Shown here in pieces: positions 7,043 to 12,091 of a DNA stretch of 12,091 bases. Within the stretch, counting starts at the first letter, position 1, and each line of letters opens with the position of its first letter. The notes under the pieces were generated by a model that saw nothing but the letters and a program-made list of their open reading frames with translations, was not told the DNA's origin and ran no database searches. This DNA is from DASWYB01 sp036405195. GTDB lineage: Bacteria; Patescibacteriota; UBA1384; 2-12-FULL-50-11; DASWYB01. Where the stretch lies: positions 1-12,091 of the forward strand of contig DASWYB010000005.1 of NCBI GenBank assembly GCA_036405195.1. Direction: 5' to 3'. Both the position numbers and the translations under genes were made by a program.

Positions 7043-8722
7043 TTAGGCGAGGCCTTCGTTCTGAGCCGTATCTTCACTGGAGGGGAGAGGAATATTTTTA
7101 ACAGCTCGTTTCGGTGTAATCCACTGGAGTTCTTCTCGTTTGAGAAGTAGGCTGATCGCAAGATAGGTTAATCCGCCCGTCAGTGCCGCAGAGAGTAGGT
7201 TAATAAAGAGAGGGATAATTCGTGTTGTTCCAAGACCGGGAGTTCCCACAAAGACTCCATCACTCACAATAGAAAGGGTGACTCGTGCGACAAGTCCTGA
7301 GGCTAAAGAAATAAGGAGGGTCATAGTAATTGTATCGAGGAGGGAACGTAAGTTAAGTTGTTTTCGATACGTCGATTGGAAAAGAGTAAAGAGAATTAAT
7401 GACTCGAGAATCGCGGCCAGTGCAAATGCCATGGAGAGAGCCCATACGTCGCCAATGCGATTTGCTAAAATCCACGCGAGAATAACGGCAACTGCGCCCG
7501 AAAAGAGCGACACATACATCGGACGTTTTGTATCTTGATGAGCATAAAAGGCACGAATCATAATAAGGTTAAATCCTTGGGATGCAAGGGCAAGAATAAA
7601 CCAGCTAAATGTGTTGATGGCTCGAATTGTGTCTTCCCAAGTCTGATGATTGAGGGCGAGGTAGAGACGAATAATATGAGCTCGCAGAATCCACAGTAAG
7701 ATCATCGAAGGAATCATAAAGAAGAACATGCCCTTTAATGCGTGGGTCAGAAGGGATTTATACTTTTCGTTATCTTTCTCACTTACGGCGGCTCCTAGCA
7801 TGGGGAACACAGCTGTGCCAATGGAAGCCGCGAAAATTGCCGTTGGGGTTGTTTGGAAGTTATTGGTGAGATTATAAATAGAGATCGCTCCAGCAGGTAA
7901 GAGAGACCCGATACGTGTAAATGCCAAGAGAATAATTTGGGACATGCCAAGGCTGAGTGATCGTGGGATCATTAAACGGATGATTCGGCGTAAAGAGGCA
8001 TCCTTAAGATTCAGTACGAAGTGATATTTGTATCCGAGTTTACGTAGTGCCGGAAGTTGAACCAAAGCATGTAAGAGGGCTCCTACTACAACCATCCAAG
8101 CGACAATCGTAACCGTAAAGCCTGGGGCAAGAAGTCCTCCAACGATAATTGAAGCGTTATACACAAGAGGTGCCAACGCGTAGGAGAAGAAACGTTTGTT
8201 GGCATTGAGCATGCCACCAAAGACATACGAGATCGCAAAAAATATGGGTGAAAAAAGAAGAATCCGTGCTAATTTTACGGTCATCGCGTACGAAGAAATA
8301 ATATAGCCTGATTCAGCTTGGAGCGTATCGGTAGTGGAAAAGCCGGGGACAAAGAAGTGCAATAGGTTTGGCATGAAGATATACAAGCCAACACAGAGAA
8401 TCCCGAGAAAAATAAGCGAAGTGGTAATTAAGTTATTGGATAATTCCCACGCAGCTTTGTCGTTTTCTTTGGTTTTGATATCGAGAAAAATAGGAATAAA
8501 AGCCGAGCTGATAGCTCCAAGGATAAAGAGATTAAAAAGAAAATCAGGAATACGGAAAGCTGCGTAATACGTATCAAGAATATGTAACGGGATAGCATTC
8601 GCTAAAATCAAGTCACGTAAAAAGCCTAAGATATTACTCAAAAGCATTGTAATAACAAGCAGGCTTGCGGCGCCCCGCAAGTCCTGCTCACTATGCCATA
8701 ATCGTTTAAGTCCAGAAACCAT
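7043..8722 (-). CDS. murJ: MurJ/MviN lipid II flippase
   Basis: 559 residues, a polytopic inner-membrane protein of the MOP superfamily with about 14 hydrophobic segments. MurJ moves the peptidoglycan precursor lipid II from the cytoplasmic to the outer face of the membrane. The N-terminal signature SNILGFLRDLILANA (29-43, with R36) and AAFRIPDFLFNLF (54-66, with R57) match the conserved arginine-bearing segments lining the MurJ cavity. Later segments such as the TTPTAIFAASIGTAVFP region also match the family. The C-terminal tail is short, hydrophilic and cytoplasmic. The gene follows ftsH by 46 bp on the same strand, and an AGGA site precedes ATG 8722. Its presence implies a peptidoglycan cell wall. 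No anomalies seen. Confidence 0.95.
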   Translation of the reverse strand: MVSGLKRLWHSEQDLRGAASLLVITMLLSNILGFLRDLILANAIPLHILDTYYAAFRIPDFLFNLFILGAISSAFIPIFLDIKTKENDKAAWELSNNLITTSLIFLGILCVGLYIFMPNLLHFFVPGFSTTDTLQAESGYIISSYAMTVKLARILLFSPIFFAISYVFGGMLNANKRFFSYALAPLVYNASIIVGGLLAPGFTVTIVAWMVVVGALLHALVQLPALRKLGYKYHFVLNLKDASLRRIIRLMIPRSLSLGMSQIILLAFTRIGSLLPAGAISIYNLTNNFQTTPTAIFAASIGTAVFPMLGAAVSEKDNEKYKSLLTHALKGMFFFMIPSMILLWILRAHIIRLYLALNHQTWEDTIRAINTFSWFILALASQGFNLIMIRAFYAHQDTKRPMYVSLFSGAVAVILAWILANRIGDVWALSMAFALAAILESLILFTLFQSTYRKQLNLRSLLDTITMTLLISLASGLVARVTLSIVSDGVFVGTPGLGTTRIIPLFINLLSAALTGGLTYLAISLLLKREELQWITPKRAVKNIPLPSSEDTAQNEGLA

Positions 8723-8751
8723 ACGTTCCTATCCTAACTTACTTTCGCGTG

Positions 8752-8766
8752 CCTGCAAAGCGCAGG
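8752..8766 (-). other. Short hairpin between ftsH and murJ
   Basis: CCTGC and GCAGG with a 5-nt loop lie 3 nt after the ftsH stop. There is no T-run behind it, so it is not a convincing terminator. It may mark mRNA processing or a weak pause. Confidence 0.3.
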
Positions 8767-8768
8767 GA

Positions 8769-10613
8769 TTAGGCGTCGGCGTTTTTGGATTTTGGAGTAC
8801 GTTTGGCGGTTTTCTCTGATTTTACTGTTCGTTTTGTTCCGCCGTTAAATTCGTCGTACATAGCGTCGAATTCCTCGCCTTCGATCGTTTCGATCTTGAG
8901 AAGACGCTGTGCGGTAGCTTCGAGAAGGGCAGATTGTTCGGTCAGGATTTTCTTCGCGCGAGCCATTTGTTCATCAATAATTTCTTTAACCGTCGCATCA
9001 ATTAGCTCGGCTTGCTTTTCTGAGTAGTTGCGTACTTCAGCGCCGCGTCCAAGGAAACTATCATGACGTTCTCCCCATACCACATGGCCGAGTTTGCTCA
9101 TGCCGTACATCATGACCATATCACGAGCAATCGCTGTGGCACGTTCGAAGTCGTTTGAAGCGCCGGTGGTAACTTCCTTAAAAATAATGTCTTCGGCAGC
9201 TCGTCCGGCGAGGAGTTGGGCAATTTCATCTTCAAAGTGACTCTTCGAAGACATGCGGCTCTCTTCTTCGGGAAGACTCCATGTATAACCAAGTGCCATA
9301 CCACGAGAGACGAGCGAAATTTTATGAATTGGGTCACCGTTGGGAACATTTTTACCAACGATTGCATGTCCTGCTTCGTGGTAAGCGGCTACACTACGTT
9401 CCTGGGTATTCATGAGATGGGATTTGCGTTCTGGTCCGATCAAGACTTTTTCAATGGCTTGGGTGAAGTATTGCTGGCCAACTTCTTTTTTATTCTCACG
9501 CGCGGCGAGAATAGCGGCTTCGTTCACGATATTTTTAAGGTCGGAACCCGAAGCTCCCGGTGTTTGTCGGGCGATTACAGCCAGATCAATGTTTTTCGCT
9601 ACTGGTTTATTGCGAACATGAACTTTAAGAATCTCTTCCCGTTCGGAACGGTCGGGGAGGTCGAGTACAACTTTACGGTCAAATCGGCCTGGACGAAGTA
9701 AGGCTGGGTCTAAAACATCAGGCCGGTTAGTGGCTGCCAAAATAATAACTCGGGAATCGGTTTCAAATCCGTCCATTTCTACGAGGATCTGGTTGAGGGT
9801 CTGTTCCCGTTCATCGTGGGATCCGCCCATACCAACGCCACGTTGGCGGCCAATGGCATCAAGCTCATCGATAAAGATAACAACGGGAGCCATTTTCTTA
9901 GCCTTGGCAAATAAGTCGCGTACGCGGGCAGCACCAACCCCGACAAACATTTCAACGAATTCACTGGCAGAAAGGGTTAAAAATGGTACGCCTGCTTCGC
10001 CGGATACAGCTTTTGCTAAGAGAGTTTTACCCACACCGGCTGGGCCGACGAGTAAGACGCCCTTTGGAATCTCGGCGCCTAGTTTTTGGAATTTCTCGGG
10101 ATGCTTAAGGAAGTCCACAACCTCGACAAGTTCTTGTTTTGCGTTCTTAAGCCCCGCAACATCGTTGAAAGTTACCTTTTGGGTTCCACTTACCATTCGG
10201 GCCGTTGTCTTGGCAAACGACATCGCTTTCATGTTCCCGCCTTGGGCATTACGATACATAAAGAAGATAAATCCACCCAAGAGAAGAACCGGTAAAATAA
10301 TTGGGATCAAACTAAGCCAGAATGACGCAACTGAGTTATTATCTACTTCTAAGGTAGCGTTTTCGGGTGTAATGCCATAATCAGTAATACTAATACCCGG
10401 CTCTTTGTCGGCACGAAGAATAGAGCCATCTTTTAGTTTGGCCTTGATCGAGTTCCCCTCGACCGTTACTTTCTCTACCTTCTCTTCCTTAATGACTTCA
10501 CTAATACGAGTAAGGTTGACGGTTTCGACTTTGGGACGGTTTGGGTTGCCAAAAAACGTATAGAGAATTGAGGCAAAAATAATAATACCCAGGAAATACA
10601 GTAGATTTTTCAT
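8769..10613 (-). CDS. ftsH: FtsH, membrane-bound AAA+ zinc metalloprotease
   Basis: 614 residues, usual length. FtsH is a hexameric membrane protease that unfolds and degrades damaged membrane proteins and selected regulators. Layout: TM1 (about 3-21), an extracytoplasmic domain (about 28-95), TM2 (about 98-119), AAA+ domain with Walker A GPAGVGKT (190-197), pore motif MFVG (222-225), Walker B VVIFIDELDA (244-253), second region of homology with arginine fingers DPALLRPGRFDR (302-313), then the M41 peptidase with HEAGH (412-416) and the third zinc ligand Asp488 in GASNDFERAT. Walker A has Ala and Val where GPPGTGKT is usual, with the key Lys and Thr kept. The tail is Lys/Thr-rich. ATG 10613 has an AAGGGA site (10618-10623) 4 nt upstream. 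First gene of a likely ftsH-murJ unit. Confidence 0.98.
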   Translation of the reverse strand: MKNLLYFLGIIIFASILYTFFGNPNRPKVETVNLTRISEVIKEEKVEKVTVEGNSIKAKLKDGSILRADKEPGISITDYGITPENATLEVDNNSVASFWLSLIPIILPVLLLGGFIFFMYRNAQGGNMKAMSFAKTTARMVSGTQKVTFNDVAGLKNAKQELVEVVDFLKHPEKFQKLGAEIPKGVLLVGPAGVGKTLLAKAVSGEAGVPFLTLSASEFVEMFVGVGAARVRDLFAKAKKMAPVVIFIDELDAIGRQRGVGMGGSHDEREQTLNQILVEMDGFETDSRVIILAATNRPDVLDPALLRPGRFDRKVVLDLPDRSEREEILKVHVRNKPVAKNIDLAVIARQTPGASGSDLKNIVNEAAILAARENKKEVGQQYFTQAIEKVLIGPERKSHLMNTQERSVAAYHEAGHAIVGKNVPNGDPIHKISLVSRGMALGYTWSLPEEESRMSSKSHFEDEIAQLLAGRAAEDIIFKEVTTGASNDFERATAIARDMVMMYGMSKLGHVVWGERHDSFLGRGAEVRNYSEKQAELIDATVKEIIDEQMARAKKILTEQSALLEATAQRLLKIETIEGEEFDAMYDEFNGGTKRTVKSEKTAKRTPKSKNADA

Positions 10614-10668
10614 TCAATCCCTTCTCTTATGAAACAAGTTCTTAAATCTTCTCTTTTTGTGCATTCCT

Positions 10669-10697
10669 ACTTTATCACAAGGCTTTTTAAATGTCAT
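10669..10697 (-). promoter_or_regulatory. ftsH promoter
   Basis: On the minus strand, ATGACA (10692-10697, five of six) and TAAAGT (10669-10674) are spaced by 17 nt, with an extended TGA before the -10. The predicted start at about 10662 gives a leader of about 49 nt. It is divergent from the RNA element and hpf. Confidence 0.65.
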
Positions 10698-10746
10698 CTC
10701 AGCAAAAGCACAAACCACTTGGCTTCTGGCTCTCTATTATTAAGGA

Positions 10747-10920
10747 AATGCTACTACGACCGACGGCTGGAGCAGGGTACGTAGCGCCCGTGAAGACGGG
10801 ACGGGAAGTAACAGTCCTAAAGCCTTGGCTTTCAGCCGGAGTCAGAGGGCAGGGGACTTAATTTCCGGAAGCAGTCCCCTACCCTCCAACACCTCCCACC
10901 CCCGCACCGGACAAGGATGA
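10747..10920 (+). ncRNA. Structured RNA candidate upstream of hpf/raiA, possibly raiA RNA motif
   Basis: A GC-rich block in otherwise AT-richer intergenic DNA, with no credible ORF. Helices seen: CGGCTGGA (10764-10771) with TTCAGCCG (10831-10838) enclosing a hairpin CCCGT/ACGGG with a GAAG loop (10787-10800); then a long hairpin with GAGGG (10845-10849) to CCCTC (10882-10886) and AGGGGACT (10851-10858) to AGTCCCCT (10873-10880), split by one C-A mismatch. Its loop holds the palindrome TTCCGGAA (10863-10870). A TATTAT box at 10735-10740 could be a -10, but no good -35 is visible, and the ends are approximate. The known raiA motif is a structured RNA found upstream of raiA genes in Gram-positive and other bacteria. 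Synteny and size fit, but the consensus could not be checked. The plus strand is assumed from the position of hpf. Confidence 0.5.
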
Positions 10921-10953
10921 CCTTTTATAGTTTTAAACAAAACGCTCGTGAGG

Positions 10954-10984
10954 TTGACGCTCGACTTTTTTTCTTAATTATGAT
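10954..10984 (+). promoter_or_regulatory. Possible hpf promoter downstream of the RNA element
   Basis: TTGACG (10954-10959) and TATGAT (10979-10984) are spaced by 19 nt, longer than ideal. A start near 10991 would give a 20-nt leader containing the AGGAGG site (11001-11006). If real, hpf can be transcribed without the upstream RNA. Confidence 0.45.
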
Positions 10985-11010
10985 ATGCCATAAGCAAACA
11001 AGGAGGTAGG

Positions 11011-11391
11011 ATGAACTTCCAGCTTAAGCACCGTCAGGTAACGTGTCCCCAGGAGCTTGTCGACTCGATTGAAAGCAAGGTCACACGGTTTGAACGGCTT
11101 ATCCCAGAAAACTCGTTTCTCGAAGTTGAATTAATTCAACATGCGAAGGCGCATGGAGATGGGGACAAAGAGGCAGAAGTCATTCTAGACATCCCGGGTG
11201 TAAAGCCTGTTATACGATTTACGGCTATAGGGACGACCTTCCTCGAAGCAGTAGATCGTATTTTTGATCAGCTAGATGAGGAGTTAGGAAGGCGTAAGAA
11301 TCGTGAGGGGGATCATCACGTTGCCGTATCGCCTAAAGAATGGTCAGCGGAAGAGGCTCATAAGGAAGCCGTCGCCCCTACTGAGTATTGA
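11011..11391 (+). CDS. raiA: Short ribosome hibernation promoting factor (HPF/RaiA/YfiA family)
   Basis: 126 residues. The family binds the 30S subunit near the decoding centre and inactivates or stores ribosomes under slow growth. The beta-alpha fold pattern fits: MNFQLKHRQVTCP at the start, then KVTRFERLIPENSFLEVELIQ (a strand after the first helix), EAEVILDIPG (55-63), and the second helix FLEAVDRIFDQLDEELGRRK (77-96). After residue 100 comes a short acidic and polar tail. The second, dimer-forming domain of long HPF is absent, so this is the short form. A strong AGGAGG site (11001-11006) precedes ATG 11011. The gene lies upstream of secA, an order also seen in Bacillus. A promoter for the next RNA overlaps its stop codon. 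Confidence 0.92.
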   Translation: MNFQLKHRQVTCPQELVDSIESKVTRFERLIPENSFLEVELIQHAKAHGDGDKEAEVILDIPGVKPVIRFTAIGTTFLEAVDRIFDQLDEELGRRKNREGDHHVAVSPKEWSAEEAHKEAVAPTEY

Positions 11392-11416
11392 CCTCGCGTG
11401 CTATTCGTGATATAGT
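11388..11416 (+). promoter_or_regulatory. Near-consensus promoter of the hpf-secA intergenic RNA
   Basis: TTGACC (11388-11393) overlaps the hpf stop codon and is followed after exactly 17 nt by TATAGT (11411-11416). The expected transcription start is about 11421-11424. No gene starts within the next 470 nt, which supports an RNA transcript rather than an mRNA leader. Confidence 0.75.
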
Positions 11417-11420
11417 AAGT

Positions 11421-11844
11421 GCACCCCATGAAGCTTGCCCAGCAAGTATGACTGAGGCGCACTTTATAATCCAACTCCTTCCCTTTGTGGGAGGAGGAAG
11501 TAGAGCATAACGGCTCTTTTTCCTTCTCTCACTCAGCTCTTATTGAGAGATAGTTGTGTAGTGCGAGTACCAAATCTGGCAACAAGGGTGAAAAACGCCT
11601 AATCTGCCGTCTTGGTATTCGCTTGGTCCGGAGCGCACGAGGATCCATTTCCTCGTAAGCGTGTTGACTCAGCGTGCAGCACATGTCCACGCACGCTCCT
11701 GGACCATGCTCCCCAGCGGGTCTCGATTGATCGCTGGGTGGAGCCGCCGGGTGAGGCCAGATTCCTCCCTCTGTCGAGGTTGGATTCTTGGCCTCCCCGG
11801 CTCATCTTTCCACTCTGCCGCCCTTTTCGGGCGGCTTTCGTTAT
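11421..11844 (+). ncRNA. Large structured non-coding RNA of unknown family between hpf and secA
   Basis: About 420 nt between a strong promoter and a terminator, without credible coding sequence, forming consecutive helices. Seen: 11434-11438/11442-11446; 11475-11483/11489-11496; 11496-11506/11513-11523 (with an internal loop); 11525-11531/11544-11550; an 11-bp helix 11563-11573/11612-11622 around an inner GGCA/TGCC pair; a 12-bp helix with one bulged T 11624-11635/11694-11706 enclosing hairpin 11637-11643/11650-11656; 11708-11718/11732-11744; and a long hairpin 11741-11803. The last two share 11741-11744 and cannot both form fully. I looked for and did not find the tmRNA 5' end or tRNA-like 3' end, the RNase P P4 or GGCTTA motifs, or the SRP GGAA-loop domain. 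Ends are inferred. Confidence 0.7.
11817..11844 (+). terminator. Intrinsic terminator between the RNA and secA
   Basis: GCCGCCC (11817-11823) pairs with GGGCGGC (11829-11835) over a 5-nt loop, followed by TTTCGTTAT. The T-run is short and interrupted, so termination may be partial and readthrough into secA is possible. The reverse strand has no T-run. Confidence 0.7.
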
Positions 11845-11882
11845 ATATAGGGAGTATGACTTTCTTTTTCAGGTAAATTCGG

Positions 11883-11888
11883 TACAAT
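11883..11888 (+). promoter_or_regulatory. Possible secA -10 with near-leaderless start
   Basis: TACAAT ends 9 nt before the secA ATG, the same spacing as TATAAT before lepA. Transcription would begin about 2-4 nt before the ATG. No clear -35 is seen, and there is no Shine-Dalgarno before ATG 11898. Confidence 0.45.
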
Positions 11889-11897
11889 GCGATAGTT

Positions 11898-12091
11898 ATG
11901 ATAAAACTCTTCTCTTCCCTGATAAAAGATACAACACGCGGTGACGTGCAAAAATTACAACCGGTTATTCGAGCTATTAATGACGCCGAGTCGGGAATTC
12001 AAGCCTTAAGCGACCAAGAACTTACGAGTCAATTCACGGCTCTCCGACAAGAAATTCGCACGAAGTATGAGGAACTAGTTGCGCAAAAACC
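11898..12091 (+). CDS. secA: SecA preprotein translocase ATPase, N-terminal part only
   Basis: The first 64 codons are present; the gene runs off the right edge. SecA is the ATPase that drives proteins through the SecYEG channel. The N-terminal helix pattern matches the family: MIKLFSSLIKDTTRGDVQKL, then QPVIRAINDAESGIQALSDQ with the LSDxEL segment (LSDQEL, about 38-43), and FTALRQEIR (46-54). The Walker motifs lie beyond the window. hpf followed by secA is also the order in Bacillus. The start at ATG 11898 fits the family N-terminus and has no Shine-Dalgarno. Confidence 0.92.
   Translation, partial: MIKLFSSLIKDTTRGDVQKLQPVIRAINDAESGIQALSDQELTSQFTALRQEIRTKYEELVAQK

Noticed and set aside
9216..10380. 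Long plus-strand ORFs (161 and 216 codons) opposite ftsH
   Set aside because: Antisense shadows of a highly conserved gene, without a ribosome binding site or recognisable protein features.
10845..10890. SRP RNA domain, because of CCGGAAGCAG
   Set aside because: The flanking strands pair continuously, so the symmetric loop that binds Ffh is missing, and the loop is far larger than a GGAA tetraloop.
11421..11844. tmRNA or RNase P RNA gene
   Set aside because: Size fits, but there is no tmRNA-like 5' end, tRNA-like T arm or CCA, and no convincing RNase P core (GAGGAAAGTC, GGCTTAT). The AGGGTGAAA at 11585 resembles an RNase P core segment but stands alone. A divergent form is not fully excluded.
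11599..11887. Minus-strand ORFs of 68 and 72 codons in the hpf-secA gap
   Set aside because: No ribosome binding site and Arg/Ser-rich nonsense composition from GC-rich hairpins. The promoter and terminator both point to the plus strand.
11612..11944. Plus-strand ORF of 110 codons across the hpf-secA gap
   Set aside because: It crosses the terminator hairpin and the secA start, lacks a ribosome binding site, and its composition matches no protein. The RNA helices explain this region better.

Overview
The window reads as chromosomal DNA from a bacterium with compact, tightly packed genes and the standard genetic code (TGA is used as a stop). The best guess is a member of the Candidate Phyla Radiation (Patescibacteria). 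This rests on the short gene set, the Ser/Thr/Pro-rich single-pass exported proteins, genes apparently without leaders, and divergent versions of LepA, FtsH, MurJ and SecA. It is inference: no rRNA or marker phylogeny is available here, and a Firmicutes-like lineage is not excluded. There are no transposases, CRISPR arrays or tRNAs.

Left part (1-2964, minus strand): an alpha/beta hydrolase, a phenylacetate-CoA-ligase-like adenylating enzyme, and a truncated PLP-dependent alpha-oxoamine synthase. The ligase and synthase overlap by ATGA. Together they suggest activation of a carboxylic acid, condensation with an amino acid, and possible ester or thioester hydrolysis. The product cannot be read from sequence.

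Middle (3026-7034): a plus-strand pair made of a stand-alone response-regulator receiver and a small membrane-anchored protein. It converges on lepA (elongation factor 4, minus strand), which seems to be transcribed without a leader. Upstream of lepA is a minus-strand pair of unrecognised membrane-anchored, extracytoplasmic proteins, one with a repeated two-cysteine motif joined by Thr/Pro/Ser linkers.

Right part (7043-12091): murJ (lipid II flippase) and ftsH (membrane AAA+ protease) on the minus strand, then hpf/raiA and secA on the plus strand. The two long non-coding gaps here hold the most interesting material. The 397-bp ftsH-hpf gap contains a GC-rich structured RNA candidate just upstream of raiA, in the position of the known raiA RNA motif. 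The 506-bp hpf-secA gap contains a near-consensus promoter, about 420 nt of back-to-back helices, and a terminator. This looks like an independent structured non-coding RNA that I cannot assign to tmRNA, RNase P RNA, SRP RNA or 6S RNA.
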